Both the position numbers and the translations under genes were made by a program. DNA of 64,000 bases from JAEWSN01 sp942493335 (GTDB taxonomy: Bacteria; Bacillota; Clostridia; DSM-8532): contig OW818693.1 of assembly GCA_942493335.1 (NCBI GenBank), positions 1,922,001 to 1,986,000 on the forward strand, in the 5' to 3' direction. This document shows, in pieces, positions 54,995-63,758 of this stretch; position 1 is the stretch's first letter, and each line of letters opens with the position of its first letter. The notes below the pieces were generated by a model. It searched no databases. It worked only from the letters and a program-made list of their open reading frames with translations, and was not told the origin of the DNA.

Positions 54995-55588
54995 CTATCG
55001 CGGCATGCGGATTCCATCCACACCTGGCAGCCGTATTTCCTCCATATCAAGGAATGCATGACCGTCGAATCGGAAACGGACGATCCAGGGCATGCGATCA
55101 ATGATGGTCCAGAAATCCTCATATCCAAACCCTGGGTCATAGAAGCGGACGATCGTGGACAGCGCGGTTCCGTGTGAACCGACGAGAACGCGCCCGCCAG
55201 GATTCTGATCCAGCACTCTGTGCAGCGCCGCAACATTCCGCTCCTGGACTTCCCTCAGGCATTCCCCTCCCTCGAGACGGAACTCGAAATCCGACCACTG
55301 GCGGAGGGAGAACGCCTTGAAATCCTCGATCCATCCGGTTTCCACCCGACGTTCCCGGAATCCTTCGTCCGTCCGGATTTCGAGGCCTGCCGCTGCGGCC
55401 GTATCCGTGACCGTCTGAACGGAACGTTTGTAAGGACTCGACCAAATGGCGGTGATGGGTTCCCCCTCGAACAGTTTCGCGACTTTCTTCGACTTTTCGA
55501 GCCCGTCCGGCGTAAGGGGGCGACTCCGTTCATCCCGCACAGAGGTATCGGAACGGGCATGCCTGATGAAATAAAGAATGGTTTCCAT
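54995..55588 (-). CDS. Histidine phosphatase superfamily protein
   Basis: 197 residues of the phosphoglycerate-mutase-like phosphatase fold. The catalytic histidine is in YFIRHARSDTS (RHG-type, with Ala in the third position), followed by LTPDGLEKSKKVAKLF, an arginine in SSPYKRSVQT and the second histidine in VGSHGTALSTIVRFY. The glutamate FRERRVETGW fits the acid/base site. Substrate unknown. ATG 55588 follows AAGGAG. Confidence 0.88.
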   Translation of the reverse strand: METILYFIRHARSDTSVRDERSRPLTPDGLEKSKKVAKLFEGEPITAIWSSPYKRSVQTVTDTAAAAGLEIRTDEGFRERRVETGWIEDFKAFSLRQWSDFEFRLEGGECLREVQERNVAALHRVLDQNPGGRVLVGSHGTALSTIVRFYDPGFGYEDFWTIIDRMPWIVRFRFDGHAFLDMEEIRLPGVDGIRMPR

Positions 55589-55811
55589 GAGAATCTCCTT
55601 TGGACCAACAGGCATCGCCCGGTGCAATGGAGCGCCCGGTGATGGTGATCCGCTGCTCTCCCTGCTTGCCGGACGATTTCCCCGGTGATATGATGCGTTT
55701 GTCGATCAGTTGCTTTTCCCATTGTACTTTCCGACCGGCCCCGCGGCAATGGGCAGCGTTCATCCGTGCCTGCCGCATGCGCATTCATTATGAATGGACA
55801 AGGAGACAAAT

Positions 55812-56813
55812 ATGGAAAAGTCGTACGGAGAGACCTCCGTATTACGGACCTCCCTGCTTCCGGCGGAGGTCAGTTGGGAAGCGTGGGCCGACATGTATAC
55901 AGACCTATCCCTTTGGGAACCGGTCATCCGGGAGATCTGCCGTCAGCAGGGATTTCCCGTTCAGCGCATCACGACGGGATTCCCGGGAACAAATGCCGTT
56001 TTCCTTCTGGATGATCGGAGCGTCATCAAGATTGCACCCCCGCAATGCCGCGAGGATCAGCAAAACGAACTGGATATTTCCCTCGCACTGTCCGGCAGAC
56101 TGCCTATTCCCGGCATCCTTGCCTCCGGCGTTTTCACGGATCGGATCGACTGGCCCTGGTTTCTGATGGAATATAAAGCAGGGCTCGCTGCGCGAGAAAT
56201 CCGCAGCAATATGGAACGGGAAAACTGGTTGCACTTGTGTCGCGAAATGGGTGGCCTGGTTCGTGAAATTCATGCGACTCCGCTGAATCTTCTGAAAACC
56301 GTCAATACGACGCAGGAAGGCTGGCAAAGCTTCTTCGCGGTTCAAAGGCAGGAAGCCATCGCTTCCCTGCGCAAAACGGATCTGTTGGATGCAACCGGGC
56401 TGATGGAAGCCAAGGATTTCGTGGACACACTGCCTTTCACGATGGATCCGCTGGTCCTGGTGAACGCCGACCTGACTGCGGACCATCTGCTTTTGGCGGA
56501 GGAGACCGGCCGCTGGCGGATTTCCGCGCTGATTGATCTGGCGGATGGCCGTGTCGCGCCTTCCTCCTTCGAATGGCCTGCCTTGTGGTTCGGGTTGCTC
56601 GGGCGGGACAAGGAGTCCCTGACTGTGTTTCTGGATGCGTACCAATCCGGTTTGAATCCTGATGATCGTTTCCGACAAATCCTATTTGGGTTCACCCTGT
56701 TGCATCCATTCGGGCGAAACATGCTGTCGGATGCGCACACACAGATGGGGAAGCCTGCATTCCACAACCTTTCCGATCTCGTCGGCAGGATGTTCTGGCC
56801 ATCCTCCCCTTGA
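55812..56813 (+). CDS. APH-fold phosphotransferase
   Basis: 333 residues of the aminoglycoside-phosphotransferase-like kinase fold. The nucleotide-binding lysine is in DRSVIKIAP, the catalytic loop reads LVLVNADLTADHLLL (the usual His before Asp is Asn), and the metal aspartate is in LIDLADGRV. Members phosphorylate antibiotics, choline, homoserine or other small molecules, so antibiotic resistance should not be assumed. ATG 55812 follows AAGGAG; an ATG six codons upstream is less favoured. It is divergent from the phosphatase gene. Confidence 0.78.
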   Translation: MEKSYGETSVLRTSLLPAEVSWEAWADMYTDLSLWEPVIREICRQQGFPVQRITTGFPGTNAVFLLDDRSVIKIAPPQCREDQQNELDISLALSGRLPIPGILASGVFTDRIDWPWFLMEYKAGLAAREIRSNMERENWLHLCREMGGLVREIHATPLNLLKTVNTTQEGWQSFFAVQRQEAIASLRKTDLLDATGLMEAKDFVDTLPFTMDPLVLVNADLTADHLLLAEETGRWRISALIDLADGRVAPSSFEWPALWFGLLGRDKESLTVFLDAYQSGLNPDDRFRQILFGFTLLHPFGRNMLSDAHTQMGKPAFHNLSDLVGRMFWPSSP

Positions 56814-56992
56814 TCCCTTTCCATTCCGCTGACGTACGGCCCCATTGGATAGCGCGTCACCGGAGCAAAAGGAAAGGGATTGCACGATACAGGCATCACG
56901 AAACCGTTTCATGCTCCTTGTTCATAGGTATATAAATATCAGTCCGATTTCGCAGTATCTATATGGGCGAAGAGGCGTAAAGGACAGGCAAC

Positions 56993-58336
56993 ATGAAGTG
57001 GAAAAAAACAAAGGCTTCCCTGCAGCCATTGATCTTCGGATTGCTTGCATTCCTCCTGCTGATGGGTGTTTTTACGCAAGTCATTTCAGCAGCGCTCAAA
57101 TCTCAGCGACAACAGGAACAAGTACAGCTCATGGAGCATTTCCTCGATTTCCAGTCCAGCACCGAGTCTCTCTTTTACCGCAATATCGCCCTGATGAAAG
57201 GATATACCGTCTATCTGTCCATCATGAAGAACGAACCTCTGCAGGACTCGGAAAAATACCTGGCCACGCTCATGCAGTCGGATGAGCAACTGATTCGAAG
57301 CATCGCCGTTCTGAAGGATACAACCGTCCGGCTCGTTTACCCGCTGGCCGGCAATGAAATTCTGCTTGATCAGGACCTTGCAAAAAATCCATTCCAGAAG
57401 GAACGCGTCCTGCTTGCGAAACGAAGCATGCAGACGATTGTCACCGGACCGGTCGATTTGATTCAAGGGGGTCAGGGCATCATTGCACGTGTTCCCTTCT
57501 CCATCGATGGCGCTTATTGGGGGCAAGTCAGCGTTGTGCTGGATATCGACAAGTTTTATGCAACCATAAATACGCTATCCACCTCTTCAAACATTCAGAT
57601 CGCCTTGTTCCAGTCGGATGCCTATCCGGACAAACCTTTCTTCGGCGATCCCGGCATCATGGACAAGAACCCCATCATTCTGGACATGAATCTCATCAAT
57701 GCAAACTGGAAAGCGGCCATCCTGCCTGCAAACGGCTGGAGCAACCGGTCAGACGTCGTCATCCTGGCTTACTTGGGCGCTTTTTCCATTTCCTTGCTGC
57801 TTGGTGTTTCCATCCTGCAGGCGTCCCGCGCAAACCGTCTGGTTCGGCAGGAGGCGATTACCGATCATCTGACCGGCCTTTACAACCGCAATTTTCTGGA
57901 AGAATACGAAAAGCTCCTGATGGACCGCGCATTGCGGAACAATACAGGCATCGCCGTCCTCCTGATCGATTTGGACCGATTCAAGGAAATCAACGACAAG
58001 TTCGGACACCGGGCCGGTGATGAAGTGCTCATCACGGTTTCCGCCCGCCTGCATGCGGTGATCCGGGGCACTGAAGCCGTCTTCCGATTGGGCGGGGATG
58101 AATTTCTGTTCCTTTTCCCGGACATATCCGACAGAAATCTGATGTTCCCCATCCTCGAACGCATCCGGAGCGGCATCCGCCAATCCATTCCCTATCGGGA
58201 CCACCTCCTGCAGGTCGAGCCAAGCATCGGGCTTTCCATGTTTCCGGAAGACGGAAAGACGCTTGATGAACTCATGCAGCGTGCGGACGAGGCAATGTAT
58301 TTGGAAAAGAAGCGGCACAACGACACGTCGGTTTGA
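56993..58336 (+). CDS. Membrane diguanylate cyclase (CHASE-like sensor plus GGDEF)
   Basis: 447 residues. Transmembrane helices near 12-32 and about 260-282 frame an extracytoplasmic domain resembling CHASE (FLDFQSSTESLFYRNIALMKG). The C-terminal GGDEF domain (about 295-447) has LTGLYNRNFLEE, LIDLDRFKEINDKFGH and the intact active site RLGGDEF, so it should make cyclic di-GMP from two GTP. No I-site RxxD is evident at the usual place. ATG 56993 follows AAAGGA. It is the synthetic counterpart of the HD-GYP phosphodiesterase encoded in the feo operon. Confidence 0.9.
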   Translation: MKWKKTKASLQPLIFGLLAFLLLMGVFTQVISAALKSQRQQEQVQLMEHFLDFQSSTESLFYRNIALMKGYTVYLSIMKNEPLQDSEKYLATLMQSDEQLIRSIAVLKDTTVRLVYPLAGNEILLDQDLAKNPFQKERVLLAKRSMQTIVTGPVDLIQGGQGIIARVPFSIDGAYWGQVSVVLDIDKFYATINTLSTSSNIQIALFQSDAYPDKPFFGDPGIMDKNPIILDMNLINANWKAAILPANGWSNRSDVVILAYLGAFSISLLLGVSILQASRANRLVRQEAITDHLTGLYNRNFLEEYEKLLMDRALRNNTGIAVLLIDLDRFKEINDKFGHRAGDEVLITVSARLHAVIRGTEAVFRLGGDEFLFLFPDISDRNLMFPILERIRSGIRQSIPYRDHLLQVEPSIGLSMFPEDGKTLDELMQRADEAMYLEKKRHNDTSV

Positions 58337-58349
58337 ACGGCGCACCCTG

Positions 58350-58378
58350 AAAAAAAAAGGGAATGCCGCAGCATTCCC
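58350..58378 (-). terminator. Terminator reading on the minus strand, between two plus-strand genes
   Basis: GGGAATGC/GCATTCCC with loop CGCA (58359-58378) is followed by eight or nine T only on the minus strand. Both flanking genes read plus, so it would stop antisense transcription coming from the helicase side. Confidence 0.7.
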
Positions 58379-58498
58379 CACCTACAGTGTATCACAATGC
58401 ACGCCGGTGAACCAGACTGTCGTTTCCGGATGCGCCGTGGTAGGATGGAATGCGTTCCCGCACAAACCATCGCCGGACCGCCCAAATGGAGGTATATC

Positions 58499-60817
58499 AT
58501 GCAGGATCATCCGCAATGGCAGGAAGAGTCGCAGCACCTTGCCAGTGTCCGTGCCATCATCGCACAGATGCTGACCAACAAGATTTCAAAGGGACGCGCC
58601 CTCACGGAGGAACAATCCGACATCAACCGCGACATGTGGGATGACACCCATGGTTTCAATGATCTCGAAGGCATCACCGAGTTCATGCAGCATATTGACC
58701 AGCTCAAGCAGAACATGGCGGATGCCCGCTTCAACCGGGAAGAAATCGAACGACTGGATCGGCTGTTTCTGTCCCCTTATTTCGCGCGCATCGACTTCGG
58801 CATGGACACGGACACGCCGGAGCCCTGCTACATCGGTATCGCAACCCTTATGGACGACGACACCGCCAAAGTGCTTCTGTACGACTGGCGCGCTCCGATT
58901 TCCAGCCTGTTCTATGACAGCGAGCCCGGCCCGGTCCAGTACAAAAGCCCATCCGGCACCATCCGGGGCAACATGACGATGAAGCGCCAGTATCGGCTGG
59001 ATGGCGGAAAACTCGTTCTGATCATCGATTCCGGCCTTGCCATCAATGACGGCATTCTTCAGGAGCTTCTGGCGGGCGCAACCGGCGGAAGGATGCGTCA
59101 GATTGTCACCAGCATCCAGAAAGAGCAGAACAAGGCCATCCGGTTCGAGGATACCCGCGTCCTTGCCGTGCAGGGCGCCGCAGGCAGCGGAAAGACCTCC
59201 ATCGCAATGCATCGGGCGGCTTACCTGCTGTATCGGCACCGGAACCACATCAAGGCGGAAAACCTCGTCATCCTCTCCCCGAACGCGATTTTGGGCGAAT
59301 ACATCGCGAACGTCCTGCCGGAACTTGGCGAGGAATCCATCAAGGGAACGCCGTTCACCACCCTGGCAGACTATAATGCCGAATTTGGCGAGCTTCAGAT
59401 GGAAACACATGCCGAAATGATGGAAGCGACCCTGTCCTCTCCGGATCCCATCCGCAAGGCATGCATCCGGATCAAGAGTTCCACCGCCTTTGTCCGGCTT
59501 CTGGAATCTTTCGCGGAATCCCTGAATGATCGGTTCCCTTTCTACGACATTCTGCTGAACAATGAAGTTCTGGTCAGCGCCAGCGAGCTGGACGGCCTGT
59601 ATCGTTCCGATTTCCGTCAGATGGGCATCGGACGCCGTCTGGAACGCATCCGTCTCCGCGTGCTGGAAGACTTGCGACAGGTGGAACGCATCCGCCTGAA
59701 GAAGCGGAAGCAGGAGATCGAAGAGGACGACATTTCCCTGAGCGATACGGAGGCCCGCATCCACAGCCGTGCCGATGTCCGGCACGAACTGCACCAGCTT
59801 CGGGAGGAAGTGGATGCACGGCTCAAGCTGGACGCCACGGACCTGTACCGCCGTTTTCTGGGAGAACAGAAGCCATCCGACGCGCTGGTTTCCTGTTGCA
59901 ATGAGTATTACAAGGAAGAAGGCGACTCGCTGAAGGAGGCCGGAATCAAAACCGGTTCGGCCCTTGCGGCTTCCCTCCGGCGCACAAGCCTGCGCAGAAT
60001 CGAACAAGGCATCATTCCCTACGAGGATCTGGCACCTATTTTCCTCCTTTCTCTCTGCACGAACCTCAGCGAGCCGGATTCAAAAGCAAAACACGTTCTC
60101 GTCGACGAAGCGCAGGATTATTCCGCCGTGCAGTACGCCGTATTCAGTCGGCTGTTTCCGCATGCCGGCATCACACTGCTGGGGGACGTGAACCAGAACA
60201 TCCGAACGGATTTCGCCATCGGCCGTCTGGATGAAGCCGCAGCCATTCTTGCTCCGGAGGATCATCTCCTGTTGGGCCTGCACCGCAGTTACCGTTCCAC
60301 CCTGCAGATCGGCCGCTTTTCAGATGCCTTCCACTTGTCTCCCGTCAAAACGGAGCATTTCGGGCGGGAAGGCGACCGGCCAGAACTGCTGCTGACCGAT
60401 TCTGAGTCTTGCTTCCTCAAGGCGCTTGCGGATATTGTCGGTTCCGACAAGGAAGCAGGCTACACCAGCACAGCGCTCATCACCCGGACACAAGCGGACG
60501 CCATCGTCCTCCAGAGCCGGCTTGACGCACTCGGCGGCATTGGCGGCGAGAAAAGCCATCTGGTCGACGAAGCCTATTATAAGGCGCTCGAAGGGGTCCT
60601 GGTCATCCCTTCCTATCTCGCGAAGGGCTTGGAATTCGACCATGTCGCTGCGGTGATCGGCAAGGTGGACGAATATGCCGCACCGGAGGAACTCGGGCTG
60701 TTCCATACCGTCTGTTCCCGTGCCCTGCACAAGTTGACCCTGATCGCGACGGACGGGTTCCCGAAAGTACTGGCGGACGCCCCGAAGGAATTGTATACTC
60801 GGGAAGAATCCATCTGA
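58499..60817 (+). CDS. helD: HelD-type superfamily 1 helicase (RNA polymerase recycling factor)
   Basis: 772 residues. HelD releases stalled RNA polymerase from DNA using UvrD-like ATPase domains. An N-terminal coiled-coil arm (about 1-90) precedes the family block LLYDWRAPISSLFYD. Walker A GAAGSGKTS is near 226-233, with FEDTRVLAVQGAAG before it, and Walker B LVDEAQDYSAVQY is near 536. The C-terminal ATPase half includes LGDVNQNIRTD and YLAKGLEFDHVAAV. ATG 58499 follows GGAGG, and a longer frame upstream is not used. The PfkB gene starts 18 bases after it. Confidence 0.88.
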   Translation: MQDHPQWQEESQHLASVRAIIAQMLTNKISKGRALTEEQSDINRDMWDDTHGFNDLEGITEFMQHIDQLKQNMADARFNREEIERLDRLFLSPYFARIDFGMDTDTPEPCYIGIATLMDDDTAKVLLYDWRAPISSLFYDSEPGPVQYKSPSGTIRGNMTMKRQYRLDGGKLVLIIDSGLAINDGILQELLAGATGGRMRQIVTSIQKEQNKAIRFEDTRVLAVQGAAGSGKTSIAMHRAAYLLYRHRNHIKAENLVILSPNAILGEYIANVLPELGEESIKGTPFTTLADYNAEFGELQMETHAEMMEATLSSPDPIRKACIRIKSSTAFVRLLESFAESLNDRFPFYDILLNNEVLVSASELDGLYRSDFRQMGIGRRLERIRLRVLEDLRQVERIRLKKRKQEIEEDDISLSDTEARIHSRADVRHELHQLREEVDARLKLDATDLYRRFLGEQKPSDALVSCCNEYYKEEGDSLKEAGIKTGSALAASLRRTSLRRIEQGIIPYEDLAPIFLLSLCTNLSEPDSKAKHVLVDEAQDYSAVQYAVFSRLFPHAGITLLGDVNQNIRTDFAIGRLDEAAAILAPEDHLLLGLHRSYRSTLQIGRFSDAFHLSPVKTEHFGREGDRPELLLTDSESCFLKALADIVGSDKEAGYTSTALITRTQADAIVLQSRLDALGGIGGEKSHLVDEAYYKALEGVLVIPSYLAKGLEFDHVAAVIGKVDEYAAPEELGLFHTVCSRALHKLTLIATDGFPKVLADAPKELYTREESI

Positions 60818-60835
60818 CCATCCGAGGAGGTACCC

Positions 60836-61636
60836 ATGCGCATTGCATGCTTCAGTGTCGTCGCTGCGGACACATTCCCGCAAACCGGGGAATTCCATGC
60901 CGGCGGAAATGCCCTGAACCAGTCCATCCGTTTTCGGGAACTGGGACATGAAACGGCTTTTGTCGGCGCACTCGGCAAGGATGAGGCAGGAGATCGGATC
61001 CATAAGCTCCTGCTGGCCGAAGGGGTGGATTGTTCGCACCTTCGCCGGCTGGATGGCATCACTGCCTGCAACCAGATCATAAATGACGCGGACGGAGAAC
61101 GGTACGGTGTCGAAGGCGCCTGGAAGAACGGTGTCTACGGTGATTTCCACTTGATGCCGGAAGATTGGGCCTTCCTTTTGACCTTTGACCTGTGGTCCAC
61201 CCATGCGGATGGTCCGAATTACGAAGAAGCCTTGAAACGGAGAAATCCGGAGAAGTGGATGTCCATTGATTTTCTTCACAAGCTGGATATTCCCTTGCTC
61301 GAACGCTCCCTGTCCGAGAAAACCATCTGCTGCATCGGGGGCACGCCTGACATGGCGGAAGCACTCGCGAAACTCGCCGCCGAACGGGAAGGCGTTCTGG
61401 TCCTCACCCTTGGCGCCGGAGGCAGCATGGCGTTCCACGGACATGAATGCCGGCGTCAGGAAGCCCTGCCCCTTTCTCCAGTCATTGATACGACCGGTTG
61501 CGGAGATGCGTTCCAGACCGGTTTCACAAGCACATACATCCGCACCGGCGACATGTGCGCCGCCCTGCTCGCAGGCGCGGAAGCGGGCAGGAAAGCTGCG
61601 GGCAGCCGCGGCGGCGTATCCTGGAAAGGAATCTGA
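60836..61636 (+). CDS. PfkB-family sugar kinase
   Basis: 266 residues of the ribokinase fold. Substrate region AGGNALNQSIRFRELGHET, the anion hole and catalytic aspartate in DTTGCGDAFQTGF, and a closing GRKAAGSRGGVSWKGI. The overall pattern is closest to fructoselysine-6-kinase-like members, so an Amadori product is a possible substrate, but this is not decisive. ATG 60836 follows GAGGAGG. Its TGA shares one base with the next ATG (TGATG), so the downstream protein is translated with it. Confidence 0.85.
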   Translation: MRIACFSVVAADTFPQTGEFHAGGNALNQSIRFRELGHETAFVGALGKDEAGDRIHKLLLAEGVDCSHLRRLDGITACNQIINDADGERYGVEGAWKNGVYGDFHLMPEDWAFLLTFDLWSTHADGPNYEEALKRRNPEKWMSIDFLHKLDIPLLERSLSEKTICCIGGTPDMAEALAKLAAEREGVLVLTLGAGGSMAFHGHECRRQEALPLSPVIDTTGCGDAFQTGFTSTYIRTGDMCAALLAGAEAGRKAAGSRGGVSWKGI

Positions 61637-62712
61637 TGGAATGGTATCACGGGTCCCCCCTGCCGCTTACGGTTCTGCGGGCGGGGAGCACGTTCACCCC
61701 GGACCGTACGCTGGCACGCGTCTTTTCACACAAACCGGCAATCGTCAGTCGAGAGGATGACGGAAAAATCCTGCATACAGGGACGCTTCCCGGGTTCCTG
61801 TATCGCATCGCGGAACCTGTGATGCCCGGTGATTTCCTTCCCCACCCGTCCTCCACCATACCGCACGGGTTGGAGTGGCTGACGCTTCGCAACTTTCAGC
61901 TTGAATGCATCGAAGCGACCTTGCCGCTCCCCTCCGAAAGACTGACGGACGCGATGATGGCCGATTTTCGTGCGATGGCAGATGGGAACGTTGATTCCAT
62001 TCCCTGCACGGCGCCAGCTTTTGACAGCCCGCGCAAGCCGGTCCTCGTCTATGGAACCCGGAATCCCGCAAAGCTTGTCAGCATGGGAGAAACCTTGCGC
62101 GGCATTCCCGTCCGTCTTCTGGACTTGTCCGGCCCCCGGGCCTTTGTCAGGGAGACCCCGGAAGACGGGCATACACCCATGGAAAACGCAATGGAAAAGG
62201 CTTTGGGCTATTGGCGGCAGCTTCATACCCCTGTTTTCTCGATAGATTCGGGTCTGTATTTCAGCGGGGTCGAGGCAACGGACCAGCCCGGCGTGCATAT
62301 CCGCCGCATGAATGGACACCGTATGGACGATACCGAAATGGTTCGCCATTATGCAGCGCTGGCACGCAAATATGGCGGTATTCTTGAGGCACGCTACCGC
62401 AATGCATTCTGTCTGGTTCTCGACGATACGCACTGCATCCGGTATGAGGGTCCGGACATCGATTCGGAGGCTTTTCACTTGGTGGATCGTCCCCATGCGA
62501 AACATCAGGAAGGATTTCCGCTGGATTCCATCTCCGTGGAGATCCGGAGCGGACTACATTATTACGACCTGCCTCTTGCCTCCGGACTGGATACAACAGA
62601 GAAGACTCATGAAGAACGCACGGACCTGGGCGTCATCGAAGGATTCCGGGGTCTGTTCAGCCGAATCATGCCGCTCCTGCATCAGTTCGCAGGGAATGCA
62701 CCGGACGTCTGA
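61636..62712 (+). CDS. Two-domain protein: YHGS-type N-terminus fused to Ham1/ITPase-like domain
   Basis: 358 residues. The N-terminal 115 residues (MEWYHGSPLPLTVLRAGSTF start, then LARVFSHKPAIVS, HPSSTIPHGLEWLTLRNF) resemble small uncharacterised proteins with an ADP-ribosyltransferase-like YHG opening; the role is unknown. From about 135 the sequence fits the inosine-triphosphate pyrophosphatase fold: VYGTRNPAKLVSMGETL, ENAMEKALGYW, FSIDSGLYFSGV and PGVHIRRMNG. Typical members hydrolyse non-canonical purine NTPs. ATG 61636 follows AAAGGA and overlaps the PfkB stop. The fusion is the odd part, and neither activity is proven. Confidence 0.65.
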   Translation: MEWYHGSPLPLTVLRAGSTFTPDRTLARVFSHKPAIVSREDDGKILHTGTLPGFLYRIAEPVMPGDFLPHPSSTIPHGLEWLTLRNFQLECIEATLPLPSERLTDAMMADFRAMADGNVDSIPCTAPAFDSPRKPVLVYGTRNPAKLVSMGETLRGIPVRLLDLSGPRAFVRETPEDGHTPMENAMEKALGYWRQLHTPVFSIDSGLYFSGVEATDQPGVHIRRMNGHRMDDTEMVRHYAALARKYGGILEARYRNAFCLVLDDTHCIRYEGPDIDSEAFHLVDRPHAKHQEGFPLDSISVEIRSGLHYYDLPLASGLDTTEKTHEERTDLGVIEGFRGLFSRIMPLLHQFAGNAPDV

Positions 62713-62728
62713 GACGCATCTCAGACGT
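62705..62728. terminator. Hairpin over the stop codon of the two-domain gene
   Basis: ACGTCTGAGA and TCTCAGACGT are exact arms around CGCA, the TGA stop lying in the first arm. No T-tract follows, so it may be a weak terminator or a 3' stabilising hairpin. Confidence 0.5.
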
Positions 62729-62965
62729 GTCCAAGACATCGTATCCGCAAATCTCACATTTGTGTATCCTTTGTAACGTTTCCGTGAACAATGCGTCTAG
62801 ACCGGTTTCGGAATCCCCTATCGGGTAGATATGAAACATCGCCAGGGTAAAGAAGCGGGGGCGAATCATCCTCTCCCTGGCCAGAATGTATCGGTGTATC
62901 CCCAGGTGGACGCCGCTGTTCGAAATCCTGACGCAATCAGACGGCAACGCCGCAAGGAGATTCTT

Positions 62966-63511
62966 ATGAAGCAAAACATATCCAAAAACGAAACAAGCAT
63001 GACCTCTCCCGGAACAACAGAAACACGCCGGACATGGAAAAAGCACAGCACCCGCCCAGCCATGGCGGCTTCCATCCTCGCAATCATGTTTCTGCTTGCC
63101 GCCTGCGGGTCTTCCACACCAGCACCAGCATTGGAATCGGCTTCCCCATCTTCTGCCAGTGCGGGATCGACAGACGCTTCGCCGTCATCATCAGCACCTG
63201 TGACCGAGTCTGCCACAGTGGCTGCTTCCGATACCGCCACGGCAGTTGCTTCCGATACCGCCTCTGCCAGCACGGGGCTGAAGGAATTCACCGTCGACGA
63301 GCTCGCCAAATATGACGGACAGAATGGAAATCCTGCATACGTCGCGGTGGATGGCAATGTCTATGATGTTTCCGGTGTAAGTGTCTGGAAAAAAGGAAGC
63401 CATTTCGGGAAATATTTTGCAGGAAGGGATCTTTCGAAGGAAATCCTGCTCTCCCCGCATGGGAAGAGCAAATTCAGCGAAGTACCGCTGGTTGGAACCC
63501 TGAAGCAATAG
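62966..63511 (+). CDS. Lipoprotein with cytochrome-b5-like heme/steroid-binding domain
   Basis: 181 residues. After a basic N-terminus the signal helix MAASILAIMFLLAAC supplies the lipobox LAAC. A Ser/Ala/Thr-rich linker (about 50-105, with repeated VASDTA) leads to a cytochrome-b5-like domain: FTVDELAKYDGQNGNPAYVA, VDGNVYDVSGVSVW, KGSHFGKYFAGRDLS, SPHGKSKFSEVPLVG. The histidines in GSHFG and SPHG fit the bacterial heme-binding subgroup without the eukaryotic HPGG. It should sit on the outer face of the membrane, perhaps in redox or heme handling. ATG 62966 follows AAGGAG. Confidence 0.85.
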   Translation: MKQNISKNETSMTSPGTTETRRTWKKHSTRPAMAASILAIMFLLAACGSSTPAPALESASPSSASAGSTDASPSSSAPVTESATVAASDTATAVASDTASASTGLKEFTVDELAKYDGQNGNPAYVAVDGNVYDVSGVSVWKKGSHFGKYFAGRDLSKEILLSPHGKSKFSEVPLVGTLKQ

Positions 63512-63583
63512 TCTGGCCGCCTAGATATGGGAAAATGCCTTCCTGATGATGCATTCATACGCAGTCACACATATTGTAAAAAG

Positions 63584-63626
63584 CGTGCCATGTGGTCCCA
63601 TGTCGTGACCACATGGCACGTTTTTT
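63584..63626 (+). terminator. Terminator after the cytochrome-b5-like lipoprotein gene
   Basis: Perfect 14-bp arms CGTGCCATGTGGTC and GACCACATGGCACG around a 9-base loop, followed by TTTTTT. An A-rich start on the other side makes it potentially bidirectional. Confidence 0.9.
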
Positions 63627-63758
63627 CAAGTGCCCAAACATTTTCTTTTTTCCTTATTATTCCCATCGCGACGCTGAAATGATACACTACCTCATGTCAG
63701 TGTCATGATGCCCGTTTCCGTCAACATGATCCGCCGCAAAGAAAGAGAGGAGTCATTC

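Noticed and set aside
55530..55809. Possible small gene between the phosphatase and the APH-like kinase
   Set aside because: Minus-strand frames here have no good ribosome site or family features; the stretch more likely carries the two divergent promoters.
58586..60007. A 473-codon open frame on the minus strand
   Set aside because: Antisense to helD and without recognisable features. The minus-strand terminator nearby is noted separately, but does not show that this frame is translated.
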